Origin: Flavobacterium hydatis
GTDB taxonomy: Bacteria > Bacteroidota > Bacteroidia > Flavobacteriales > Flavobacteriaceae
NCBI RefSeq assembly: GCF_000737695.1
Contig: NZ_JPRM01000018.1
Span: forward strand, 30,685-94,684
Length of the DNA: 64,000 bases
Reading direction: 5' to 3'
A program made the position numbers and the translations under genes. Each line of letters begins with the position of its first letter. Positions within the stretch are counted from its first letter, which is position 1. Positions 44,130 to 51,630 of this stretch are shown here, one piece after another. The notes below the pieces were generated by a model that had not been told where the DNA came from, made no database searches, and saw nothing but the letters and a program-made list of their open reading frames with translations.

Positions 44130-44134
44130 TTGTT

Positions 44135-45415
44135 TTATTTTTCTATAATCATTGTAATTCCTTGTCCACCGGCTGCGCAAATAGATATAAAACCTCTTCC
44201 AGAACCTTTCTCGTTAAGTAGTTTTGCCATTACACCAATTATCCTTCCGCCAGTAGCTGCAAAAGGATGTGCAGCCGCCAGACTGCTTCCTTTTACGTTA
44301 AGCTTATTTCTGTCGATTGTACCAAGAGGTTTTTTTAATCCTAACTCTTTGCTTAGTTCAGGACTTTCCCAAATTTTTAATGTTGCCAAAACTTGGGCTG
44401 CAAAAGCTTCGTGAATTTCATAATAATCAAAATCTTGTAGTGTAATTCCAGCTTTATCGAGCATTCTGCTTGCAGCAAATAACGGAGCTAATAAAAGATT
44501 CTGTTGATTTTTTACATATTCAATAGCAGCAACTTCAGCAAAAGTGATATAGGCAAGAATAGGTAGTCCTTGTTCTTTTGCCCATTCTTCACTTGCCAAA
44601 AGTATGCAAGATGCACCATCGGTAAGAGGAGTAGAGTTACCAGCCGTAAGAGTTCCATTTACTTTATCAAAAGCAGGAGGGAGCTTAGCTAGTTTTTCGA
44701 TTGTACTATCTCTTCTTAAATTATTGTCTTTTTCGAGTCCTTGAAAAGGAGTTATCATATCATCAAAGAAACCTTCATCGTAAGCTTTTGCCATGTTTAA
44801 ATGACTTTTGAGAGCTAGATTATCTTGATCTTCTCTAGATATTTTATAATATTTGGCTGTAATTTCGGTATGTCCGCCCATAGAAAGTCCTGTTTGGGAT
44901 TCTTCGTTTCTAGGAACTAAAGGTGTAAAATCTTTTGGACGAAGTTTAAAAAACTGCTTTATTTTACCTCCTAATGATTTTTCTTGTCGAGCATTAAGCA
45001 ATATTTTTCTCAAATTCTCGCTTACTGCCATTGGTATATCGCTAATAGAGTCAACACCGCCAGCAATTCCAGATTCAATTTGTCCGAGCGCTATTTTATT
45101 GGCGATATAAATGGCACTTTCTATCCCAGTATCACATGCTTGTTGCAAATCGCAAGCAGGAGTAGCAGGGTCAAGAGTCGTTTTCATCACACATTCTCTT
45201 ATAAGATTACTGTCATAGGTATGTTTGATAACCGCGCCGCCAGCAACTTCACCAAGTAGTTTTCCTTTTAGTTTATGCTTTTCTATAAGTCCGTTAAGGG
45301 CTGCAATCATCATATCTTGATTTCCTACTTTTGCGTAAGCGGTATTTGCTCTTGCAAAAGGAATTCTGTTGTACCCTACAATAGCTACTTTTCTTATTTT
45401 ATCGTGATTATTCAT
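44135..45415 (-). CDS. Acetyl-CoA C-acyltransferase (thiolase, FadI-like)
   Basis: The enzyme condenses or cleaves acyl-CoA and acetyl-CoA in fatty acid metabolism. The nucleophilic Cys is predicted at Cys94 (LQQACDTGIES). The NEAF-type His lies in the motif EIHEAFAAQ, and the second catalytic Cys413 is in CAAGGQG near the C-terminus. SAAAHPFAATGGRIIG (here SLAAAHPFAATGGR) is the His-containing loop. The 426-aa length is longer than acetyl-CoA acetyltransferases and fits the FadI subgroup. No FadJ gene lies nearby. DoxX follows directly. Confidence 0.9.
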   Translation of the reverse strand: MNNHDKIRKVAIVGYNRIPFARANTAYAKVGNQDMMIAALNGLIEKHKLKGKLLGEVAGGAVIKHTYDSNLIRECVMKTTLDPATPACDLQQACDTGIESAIYIANKIALGQIESGIAGGVDSISDIPMAVSENLRKILLNARQEKSLGGKIKQFFKLRPKDFTPLVPRNEESQTGLSMGGHTEITAKYYKISREDQDNLALKSHLNMAKAYDEGFFDDMITPFQGLEKDNNLRRDSTIEKLAKLPPAFDKVNGTLTAGNSTPLTDGASCILLASEEWAKEQGLPILAYITFAEVAAIEYVKNQQNLLLAPLFAASRMLDKAGITLQDFDYYEIHEAFAAQVLATLKIWESPELSKELGLKKPLGTIDRNKLNVKGSSLAAAHPFAATGGRIIGVMAKLLNEKGSGRGFISICAAGGQGITMIIEK

Positions 45416-45514
45416 ATTCAGAATTTTATTAGATGAAAATCTTAAAGCAGAAGTTTACTTTAGGGTTTTAAATTTAATGAATTAGATTTAAATGCATTGA
45501 CTTATCTATAAAAT

Positions 45515-45554
45515 AATAAGTCTCCAGCTTTAATTTAAAAACTGAAGACTTATT
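45515..45554 (-). terminator. Probable terminator of the DsbA-like gene
   Basis: AATAAGTCT-C-CAG pairs with CTG-A-AGACTTATT across one mismatch, with a 14-base AT loop. It lies 23 bases after the stop codon on the minus strand. The T tract is weak. Confidence 0.5.
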
Positions 45555-45576
45555 TATATGATTTTAGCTAAATTTT

Positions 45577-46314
45577 TTAGATACAATTCCCGTCAGGAGT
45601 GCAAGACTGACCATCGATGATATCCAATTTTGTAGCAGGATTATCTTTTCTCCATTCAGCAAATGATTTTTCTAATGTTTGCAAGAATGTTTCAGGAGCT
45701 TGTGCGCCATTAATAGCATATTTACGATTAAAGACGAAAAACGGAACTCCATTTATCCCAATTTCTTGAGCTTCCTGAATATCACCTTTTACTTTATCTG
45801 CATATTGATTATCAGTTAAAGATTGTTTTACATCTTCGGGAGTTAAATCAATATCTTTTCCTAATTCTTCTAGAACTTTTGGATCTCCAAAGTTTTTTCC
45901 TTCGGTAAAATAAGCATAAAACAAACGTTCTTCGGCTTGATCACCTAATCCTTTTGTTTTTGCTAATTGAATCATTCGGTGTGCGTTGAAAGAGTTTGCT
46001 ACAACTGCATTATCAAAGTTATATTCTAATCCTGCATTTTTTGCAGTTTGAACAACTCCTTGGTGCATTCTTACTGAATCTTCGTAACTAATCCCTTTTC
46101 TGTTAGCAAGATATTCGTAAACATTTTCTTTTTTATCAAATTGTTCTGGAATGTTTGGATCAAGCTGAAAACTTTTCCAAACAATCTCGATGTCTTTATT
46201 ATCTGCAAATTTGTCAAGAGCTGTTTCATAATTTCGTTTTCCAATGTAGCAAAACGGACACATAATGTCGCTCCAAACTTCTACTTTCATTTTAGGTGTT
46301 CCTATTATTTCCAT
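45577..46314 (-). CDS. DsbA-family oxidoreductase (FrnE-like)
   Basis: The thioredoxin-fold protein contains the active-site motif Cys19-Pro-Phe-Cys22 (DIMCPFCYIG) and the cis-Pro loop GINGVPFFVFN (about 195-205). A helical insert of about 120 residues lies between them. There is no signal peptide, so it acts in the cytosol, as FrnE-like proteins do. A start at residue 9 (MKVEVWSDIM) would also fit and gives the typical N-terminus. The C-terminus carries two extra Cys (SCTPDGNC). The substrate is unknown. Confidence 0.87.
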   Translation of the reverse strand: MEIIGTPKMKVEVWSDIMCPFCYIGKRNYETALDKFADNKDIEIVWKSFQLDPNIPEQFDKKENVYEYLANRKGISYEDSVRMHQGVVQTAKNAGLEYNFDNAVVANSFNAHRMIQLAKTKGLGDQAEERLFYAYFTEGKNFGDPKVLEELGKDIDLTPEDVKQSLTDNQYADKVKGDIQEAQEIGINGVPFFVFNRKYAINGAQAPETFLQTLEKSFAEWRKDNPATKLDIIDGQSCTPDGNCI

Positions 46315-46556
46315 GGTATTTTATTTTAATATTTTGTGTTAGGTTTAACCGCAAAGAGCGCAATGATTTACGTAAAGTTCGCAAAGTTTTATAATCTGTA
46401 GGTTAAAAAAGTTTTACCATTAAGGTATTAAGTTTCATTAAGGATAAAGTCTAATTTTTAATGTTTAAATTTAACCGCAAAGGTCACAAAGGTTTACGCA
46501 AAGGTCACAAAGTTAAAAGCAGTAATAAAAAAATCTAACCATTAAGGTCTCAAAGT

Positions 46557-46620
46557 TTTTAAAATCCGTTTTTATCAGCGTCTTTGCTTTAGCAAATCCG
46601 TGCCATCCGTGTTCCTTTAT
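46557..46620 (-). repeat. Dispersed repeat, family J, copy 2
   Basis: Read on the minus strand, it matches copy 1 at 40933-40988 over about 45 bases (core CACGGATTTGCTAAAGCAAA). The two copies lie in opposite orientation about 5.6 kb apart. Confidence 0.75.
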
Positions 46621-46814
46621 AGACAATACAAGAAATCCATTTAATCTTTTAATCCGTGGCAAAAAAAATTAGCCGCTAAGACATCAAGGATTAAGCTTAA
46701 TTTTTCTTTATTTCTTAATGGTGAAAAATCATTTAATCTATGGTTAAATAAGATTTCTATACTCAACTTCTTAGTTCCTTAGAACCTTAGTCTCTCAGTA
46801 TCTCAAAAAAGATA

Positions 46815-46852
46815 AAAGCTGATTACTTAAATGGGTGAAAGTAATCAGCTTT
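46815..46852 (-). terminator. Terminator of the flavin oxidoreductase gene
   Basis: AAAGCTGATTACTT and AAGTAATCAGCTTT form a perfect 14-bp stem with a 10-base loop. On the minus strand the stem is followed by TATCTTTTTTGAG. It starts 28 bases after the stop codon. Confidence 0.85.
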
Positions 46853-46880
46853 CTTAAGAAACGTGTACAGGTTTCTATAA

Positions 46881-47987
46881 TTATTCAATAACCAATTGAC
46901 CTAATGCTTCTTTGCTAAAGCCTTTTAGTTCGTCGGTTTTTCCTGTTTTAATTTTAGCAACCCAATTAGGGTCAGAAAGTAATGGTCTTCCAACGGCTAC
47001 AAGGTCAAAATCTCCTCTGTCCATACGTCTTGTTAATTCATCTAAAGATGTTGGTTGAGAGCTTTCGCCTGCAAATGCACCAAAGAAATCACTAGAAAGA
47101 CCTACAGAACCTACAGTAATTGTTGGCATACCTGTAATTTTTTTGGCCCATCCAGCAAAGTTTAAGTCGCTACCTTCGAATTCTGGTTCCCAAAAACGAC
47201 GTTGTGAACAGTGTAAAATATCTACACCAGCATCTACTAAAGGAGCAAGCCAAGCTTCCATCTCTAGTGCGTTTTTAGCTAACTTATAAGTGTAATCTGC
47301 TGGTTTAAATTGTGAAAGTCTGATGATAATTGCAAAATCTTCACCAACTTGTTTTCTAACTTCTTTAATTACTTCTACTGCAAAACGAGTACGTTCGGCA
47401 AGAGTTTTTCCACCGTAAACGTCAGTTCTTTGGTTTGTAGCATCCCAGAAAAACTGGTCGATAAGGTAATCATGAGCACCGTGAATTTCGACACAGTCAA
47501 AACCTAATCTTTTAGCATCTGCGGCAGCCTGACCATAAGCAAGAATTGTATCTTCGATATCTTTTGTAGTCATGGTATTACCATTACTAAAACCCGGACG
47601 GTTTAATCCTGATGGCCCTTCAAAAGGTACTGGCGGAACCCAACCTGAGTGGTGATTATCCATGATACCCATATGCCAAATTTGTGGCCCCATTTTCCCG
47701 CCAACGGTATGAACACCATCAATTACTTTTTTCCATCCTGTAAGTGCTTCCTCACCATGAAAGTGAGGTACATTAGCATCATTAGATGATGAAGGTCTGT
47801 TTATAACAGTTCCTTCAGATAAAATTAAACCTACTTCGCCTTCAGCTCTTTTTTGGTAATATTTTGCTACATCATCTGTAGGTATTCCGTTAGGAGAAAA
47901 TGAACGCGTCATAGGCGCCATTACGATTCTATTTTTAAGGTCTAGCGTCTTTAATTTAAAAGGCGCAAATAAACTAGCTGTACTCAT
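46881..47987 (-). CDS. NADH:flavin oxidoreductase, old yellow enzyme family
   Basis: The ATG at 47987 (MSTASLFAPFKLKTLDLKN) is preferred. An upstream start would overlap the regulator gene. The TIM-barrel enzyme (368 aa) binds FMN and has the family motifs NRIVMAPMTRSF (about 19-30), LILSEGTVI, GPQIWHMG and the catalytic HGAHDYLIDQF (about 173-183). The phosphate-binding end is TVGSVGL and AVGRPLLSDPNW. OYE enzymes reduce activated C=C bonds. The ArsR gene directly upstream (13-base gap) is likely to regulate it. Physiological substrate unknown. Confidence 0.88.
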   Translation of the reverse strand: MSTASLFAPFKLKTLDLKNRIVMAPMTRSFSPNGIPTDDVAKYYQKRAEGEVGLILSEGTVINRPSSSNDANVPHFHGEEALTGWKKVIDGVHTVGGKMGPQIWHMGIMDNHHSGWVPPVPFEGPSGLNRPGFSNGNTMTTKDIEDTILAYGQAAADAKRLGFDCVEIHGAHDYLIDQFFWDATNQRTDVYGGKTLAERTRFAVEVIKEVRKQVGEDFAIIIRLSQFKPADYTYKLAKNALEMEAWLAPLVDAGVDILHCSQRRFWEPEFEGSDLNFAGWAKKITGMPTITVGSVGLSSDFFGAFAGESSQPTSLDELTRRMDRGDFDLVAVGRPLLSDPNWVAKIKTGKTDELKGFSKEALGQLVIE

Positions 47988-48000
47988 ATTCAATGTTTTT

Positions 48001-48300
48001 TTATAAATTAAATTCAATTATTTTACTTAATGCTATAAATGTTTTTTCGTTACGTTTATAATAAGTCCATTGTCCAACACGTGTAGATTCTATAAATCCG
48101 GCACGTTGCAAAATGGCTAAATATTCTGAAACAGTCGATTGCGTAAGTCCTGCTTTGGCTTGTATTTGTCCCACGCATACACCATGCTCAAAACCATAAG
48201 GTTCTTGACCAGGAAAGTTTAACTCGGGTTCTTTTAGCCATTCCAACATTTGCAGTCTGGACTTATTAGATAATGCTTTAAAAATTTCGATATGTTCCAT
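48001..48300 (-). CDS. ArsR/SmtB-type winged helix regulator
   Basis: The 99-aa protein is a single winged helix (FKALSNKSRLQMLEWL, then GQIQAKAGLTQSTVSEYLAILQRAG in segments, then RVGQWTYYKRNEKTF). A loop of about 18 residues with one Cys (GFEHGVCVGQ) is inserted before the recognition helices. It has no obvious metal-binding Cys pair. It lies 13 bases upstream of the old-yellow-enzyme gene and probably represses it. A perfect minus-7 box (48305-48312) ends 4 bases before the ATG, so the transcript may have no leader. Confidence 0.85.
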   Translation of the reverse strand: MEHIEIFKALSNKSRLQMLEWLKEPELNFPGQEPYGFEHGVCVGQIQAKAGLTQSTVSEYLAILQRAGFIESTRVGQWTYYKRNEKTFIALSKIIEFNL

Positions 48301-48304
48301 AGCG

Positions 48305-48312
48305 CAAAGATA
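48305..48312 (-). promoter_or_regulatory. Minus-7 box of the ArsR gene
   Basis: TATCTTTG on the minus strand is a perfect TAnnTTTG match. Only four bases separate it from the ATG at 48300, so the mRNA would be leaderless or nearly so. Confidence 0.6.
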
Positions 48313-48611
48313 TCGACTTTTTCCGATATTCCAATGTTAGGAATTATTTTTAGCAAATTTTTAAGACAGGAAGAGGAGTAGGAACTGTTTATTATTCAGT
48401 GCTATAATAAGGAATTATGGGCTTTTTGGGAGTTTTATAGAAGCTTTAAAACACCAACGTGCTAATGAATTTTCTTAAGAAAATTTATATTTTTTTAATT
48501 GAACAGGAGATAATCTTGTTTTTTTCTGTGAAGAAATTCAAACAATATTGAATAGAGAATTCAAATAAAACCCAAAATACGGATTACAAAGCCCAAATGA
48601 TATTTTATAAG

Positions 48612-48688
48612 CATTGCCAACGGTTTCAACCGTTGGAGCGCAATGTATTTTGGCAATCTGTACCCCACGGTTGAAACCGTGGGCAATG
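48612..48688. repeat. Tandem covarying hairpins, family G
   Basis: Hairpin 1 is CCAACGGTT TC AACCGTTGG (48617-48636) and hairpin 2 is CCCACGGTT GA AACCGTGGG (48664-48683). Both are self-complementary. The third base pair is A-T in the first and C-G in the second. The two units with flanks (25-base arms, two mismatches) also pair with each other. Confidence 0.8.
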
Positions 48689-48750
48689 ATTAAAATAGGA
48701 TAGAATAAGAGACGAAAGGAATAATTGCCTTTATTCTGTAGCGATATTTT

Positions 48751-48786
48751 ATACCTACAAGGTCTGGAAAAGACCTTGCAGGATAT
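48751..48786. repeat. Short hairpin repeat, family I
   Basis: CAAGGTCT and AGACCTTG form an 8-bp stem, extended by CCT and AGG across one mismatch. The sequence resembles short dispersed elements common in Bacteroidota genomes. It could help stop the AAA ATPase transcript 64 bases after its end. Confidence 0.55.
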
Positions 48787-48849
48787 TAATAATGCGAGTT
48801 AATAAACAAATTAGTATGAATTTATATTAACTTACTATCGCTTATATGT

Positions 48850-49563
48850 TTAAAATAATTTCTGAAGTTCTAATTCTTCAATGATTTGTTTTTTCATTGT
48901 AGTATTGATGTAATCTTTGGTTTCGGCATAAGATATTTTATACTTACGTTCAATTTCCTGCAGATGCGATGGGAAAGTAGCCAATAGTTTATCGTAGTAA
49001 ATATCCAATTCGTTTTCATTTGGCATTTCAAATTTCAGTCGTATCTGAAACCTTCTTAATAAAGCCGTATCGATTATATTATAATGGTTTGTAGCACAAA
49101 TTAGTAAACTATCATCTGGAAAATAATCTATTAGCTGGATAATTGTGTTTACCAAACGACGCATTTCGCCTACATCTTTATCATCGCTTTCTCGACTTTT
49201 TCCTATTTGGTCAAATTCATCTAGGAATAAAACAGCTTTTTCACGAATGGCTTTATCAAATATTGCCTTTATGTTCTTAGAAGTTTCTCCAATTCGAGCA
49301 TTAATTAATGTGCTCAGATTTATGATAACAATATTTTTGTTCAGAGCTGTTGCAATAGCTTTGGCAGTGGTTGTTTTACCACAACCTGAGTGTCCGTATA
49401 AGAAAATCTTATTGTCTACTTTAAGATTGTATTTTTTTAATTCGTCAAGATATTGATGCTCTTTAATGGTTTGTGTCAAAGCAGTTTTATTTTCTTCGCT
49501 GAAAAGCAAATCATTCAAAGCTATTTTTTCGGTATCGTTTACGGTAAGTTCGTATAGATTCAT
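48850..49563 (-). CDS. Single-domain AAA+ ATPase
   Basis: The 237-aa protein is one AAA domain. It has Walker A GHSGCGKT (57-64), Walker B VLFLDE (111-116), sensor 1 Asn159 (CATNH) and an Arg finger at Arg170 or Arg171 (TALLRRFQ). The 50-residue N-terminal part is not a known substrate-binding domain. It resembles small AAA proteins of the FtsH/katanin-like class, without protease. The role is unknown. A perfect minus-7 box lies 18 bases before the start, directly after the yggS stop codon, so it has its own promoter despite the 29-base gap. Confidence 0.82.
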   Translation of the reverse strand: MNLYELTVNDTEKIALNDLLFSEENKTALTQTIKEHQYLDELKKYNLKVDNKIFLYGHSGCGKTTTAKAIATALNKNIVIINLSTLINARIGETSKNIKAIFDKAIREKAVLFLDEFDQIGKSRESDDKDVGEMRRLVNTIIQLIDYFPDDSLLICATNHYNIIDTALLRRFQIRLKFEMPNENELDIYYDKLLATFPSHLQEIERKYKISYAETKDYINTTMKKQIIEELELQKLF

Positions 49564-49580
49564 CTCATTTTTATTTGATG

Positions 49581-49588
49581 CAAAAATA
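49581..49588 (-). promoter_or_regulatory. Minus-7 box of the AAA ATPase gene
   Basis: TATTTTTG on the minus strand is a perfect TAnnTTTG match, in the 29-base gap between yggS and the ATPase gene, 17 bases before its ATG. Confidence 0.55.
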
Positions 49589-49592
49589 AGTC

Positions 49593-50315
49593 TTATTCTG
49601 CAATATTCTCATTCCAAATTTCTTTTCCTAAAAAACGATTTCCGAAGATAGATGTTCCAACTCGTACCATATTAGAACCTTCGGCTATAGCCAATTCTAA
49701 ATCTTGAGACATTCCCATAGAAAGTTTTAATTCGGTTATGCCTTCAATTCCTTCAGCATAAATTTCATCTCTGATTTGTCTGAGTAAACTAAGTGAAGGT
49801 TGCATTTTCTCTTTTTCTACATCAAGTAATCCGATAGTCATCAAACCCTTAATATTTAAGGTGTCATATTTCTTTATTTCTCTGATAAACGAAAGAACCT
49901 CATTTGGCGGAAGCCCAAATTTACTTTCTTCGTATGAGGTATTTACTTGTATAAAAACATCTAAATTTCTTCCTTGATTTAGCAATTGTTTGTTTAGTTC
50001 TTCAGCTAAACTTATTCTGTCCAAAGACTGAATGCAAGTAACATATTTCAGAACATCTTTTATTTTGTTGGTTTGTAAATGACCAATAAAATGACGCTCA
50101 ACATTTAGTCCTTTTAAACCTGAGTCTTTATCTCGTAGTTCTTGCATTTTGTTCTCGCCCATAAGAGTCTCGCCAGCCTCAATAGCTATACGTATTTTGT
50201 CGGCAGGAACGGTTTTGGTTGCTAATAATAACTGAACATCCGATATATTTCTACCAGATAGTCTACAGGCATTCTCGATGCGCTCATGAACCTGTTTTAA
50301 ATTGGAAATTATCAT
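49593..50315 (-). CDS. yggS: YggS/PipY-type PLP-binding protein
   Basis: The ATG at 50315 (MIISNLKQVHERIENACRL) is preferred. ATG 50324 is also possible. Starts further upstream pass through the promoter box at 50330-50337 and are rejected. The protein is a TIM-barrel PLP carrier. The PLP Lys is in LLLATKTV. The other family motifs GENKMQEL, FIGHLQTNK, QVNTSYEESKFGL and LSMGMSQDLELAIAEGSNMVRVG are intact. YggS proteins keep PLP pools in balance. The length of 241 aa is normal. Confidence 0.9.
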   Translation of the reverse strand: MIISNLKQVHERIENACRLSGRNISDVQLLLATKTVPADKIRIAIEAGETLMGENKMQELRDKDSGLKGLNVERHFIGHLQTNKIKDVLKYVTCIQSLDRISLAEELNKQLLNQGRNLDVFIQVNTSYEESKFGLPPNEVLSFIREIKKYDTLNIKGLMTIGLLDVEKEKMQPSLSLLRQIRDEIYAEGIEGITELKLSMGMSQDLELAIAEGSNMVRVGTSIFGNRFLGKEIWNENIAE

Positions 50316-50329
50316 CTCTTTCATAAGTG

Positions 50330-50337
50330 CAAAGGTA
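50330..50337 (-). promoter_or_regulatory. Minus-7 box of the yggS gene
   Basis: TACCTTTG on the minus strand matches TAnnTTTG exactly. It lies 14 bases before ATG 50315 and five before ATG 50324, which decides between the starts or implies a very short leader. Confidence 0.55.
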
Positions 50338-50751
50338 AGTATATGTGAATCATGGGAATAATCCAGTTTTGAGTTTTGCTTATGGTCCAGATTTTTTTTT
50401 AAGGCTCTAAGTGACAAAGATTCTGAGGTGCTAAGAAATTTAGATTTGAAGTTTTATTTAACCATGAGTTAAATAATTTTTTACCATTAAGAAATAAAGA
50501 AAAATTAAGTTTAGTCCTTGTTTTTTTGCCACAGATTAAAAAGATTAGAAAGAAAGATTTTTTTCACCATTAAGAGATTAATAAAAGTTAAGTTTTACCC
50601 TTAATGGAACTTAATGTCTTAATGGTGAAAACTTTTTAGCATAGCTTCTAAACTTTGTGCTCTTTGCGTAAATCATTGCGCCCTTTGCGTTTAATTTTTA
50701 AACATAAATGAAAAAATAATTAATAAAAGAGCGTTCATTCATTTAATGTTT

Positions 50752-50759
50752 TATATTTG
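50752..50759 (+). promoter_or_regulatory. Minus-7 box of the TetR gene at 50777
   Basis: TATATTTG matches TAnnTTTG exactly, 17 bases before the ATG. The preceding GCGTTCATTCATT resembles half of a TetR-type site but has no symmetric partner. Confidence 0.55.
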
Positions 50760-50776
50760 CTAAAAAAATTCCTATT

Positions 50777-51373
50777 ATGAGAGTAAGAGATATAGATAAA
50801 GAGAAGTTAGTTGTAACTAATGCGATAGAGTTAATTGTTCTGGATGGCTTTCAGGGCTTTAGTATGAATAAGCTAGCGAAGGCTTGTAATATATCTGTGG
50901 CTACTCTCTATATTTATTACAAAGACAAGGATGATTTGATTAAAAAAATTGGGGCAGAAATTGCGATAGAATTCTTTACATCCACCATAGAGAATTTTTC
51001 GCCAGATATGCCATTTGAGGAAGGTTTATGGATACAATGGCAAAATCGAGCTGCATTTACATTTAAGTATCCAAAGAAGGTTGCATTCTTTGAAGTAATT
51101 AAACAATCCCCACATGCTGAGGATATATTAAACTCTACAACCAAATTCTCTGATTTTAGGATAATCATGAAACAATTTATTGAAAATTCATTGCATAATA
51201 AGGAACTAGTGCCAATGCAATTTGAAGTTTTTTGGAGTATCGCTTACGGGCCTTTATATACTTTGTTGAATTTTCATAATGAAGGAAAAAGCATGGGAGG
51301 AAAGCCATTTAAGCTTACTCAGGACATGATGAAAGAAGCCTTTGGGGCTGCTATAAAAGCGTTAAAACCATAA
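50777..51373 (+). CDS. TetR-family transcriptional regulator of an MFS exporter unit
   Basis: The N-terminal domain contains a TetR helix-turn-helix (FSMNKLAKACNISVATLYIYYKDKDDL around residues 34-60, given here in short segments). The C-terminal part has a TetR_C-type helical bundle with FEVFWSIAYGPLYTLLNFH. The gene starts a plus-strand unit with a small HMA-like protein gene (9-base gap) and an MFS transporter gene. It probably represses this unit. A perfect minus-7 box precedes it. Confidence 0.86.
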   Translation: MRVRDIDKEKLVVTNAIELIVLDGFQGFSMNKLAKACNISVATLYIYYKDKDDLIKKIGAEIAIEFFTSTIENFSPDMPFEEGLWIQWQNRAAFTFKYPKKVAFFEVIKQSPHAEDILNSTTKFSDFRIIMKQFIENSLHNKELVPMQFEVFWSIAYGPLYTLLNFHNEGKSMGGKPFKLTQDMMKEAFGAAIKALKP

Positions 51374-51382
51374 AATAATACT

Positions 51383-51610
51383 ATGGAAACAGATTTAGAT
51401 AAAATCTATATTTTTAAAACTAACATAGAACAACTACGTACCGATTGTGAGGTGACAAAAACACTAAACAATCACGTAGATATTCTGCAATGGAGTGTTG
51501 ATACCGATGATGTTGATTATGTGCTGCGCATTGTTTCGGAAACACTTAAAGTTGAAACAATTATTAACATTATTAATGATCTTGGACATGAATGCCAAGA
51601 ATTAAATTAA
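51383..51610 (+). CDS. Small protein with HMA-like beta-alpha-beta pattern, no metal motif
   Basis: The 75-aa protein follows the TetR gene by 9 bases and precedes the MFS gene by 20. Its predicted order of strand (IYIFKTN), helix (EQLRTDCEVTKTLN), strand (ILQWSVD), strand (YVLRIVS), helix (TIINIINDLG) and short strand (CQELN) is that of a heavy-metal-associated (HMA) domain. The CxxC metal motif is absent. I recall similar unannotated proteins in other Flavobacteriia. The function is unknown. Its place between regulator and exporter suggests an accessory role. Confidence 0.7.
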   Translation: METDLDKIYIFKTNIEQLRTDCEVTKTLNNHVDILQWSVDTDDVDYVLRIVSETLKVETIINIINDLGHECQELN

Positions 51611-51630
51611 TCAAAAATACAATTACTATA

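Larger units (their letters stand above)
46315..46880. other. Repeat-filled intergenic gap of 566 bases
   Basis: The region between the DsbA-like gene and the end of the flavin oxidoreductase gene holds family B (46342-46395, 46473-46515), family J copy 2 (46557-46620), family C (46676-46730), family L (46769-46805) and a terminator (46815-46852). No reading frame of interest was found. Confidence 0.7.
48301..48849. other. Repeat-rich intergenic gap of 549 bases
   Basis: Between ArsR and the AAA ATPase gene lie the ArsR promoter box (48305-48312), an 18-bp perfect palindrome AATTTTCTTAAGAAAATT (48468-48485), the double hairpin at 48612-48688 and the hairpin at 48751-48786. No coding frame was recognised. 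Confidence 0.7.
50316..50776. other. Repeat-filled intergenic gap between divergent yggS and TetR genes
   Basis: From about 50460 to 50700 it is filled with family C motifs (ACCATTAAGAAATAAAG, ACCATTAAGAGATTAAT and their complement) and a family B motif (CTTTGCGTAAATCATTGCG). The two divergent minus-7 boxes flank this block. Confidence 0.7.

Noticed and set aside
50731..50745. TetR-like half site GCGTTCATTCATT before the 50777 TetR gene
   Set aside because: No symmetric second half is present, so it does not qualify as an operator on its own.
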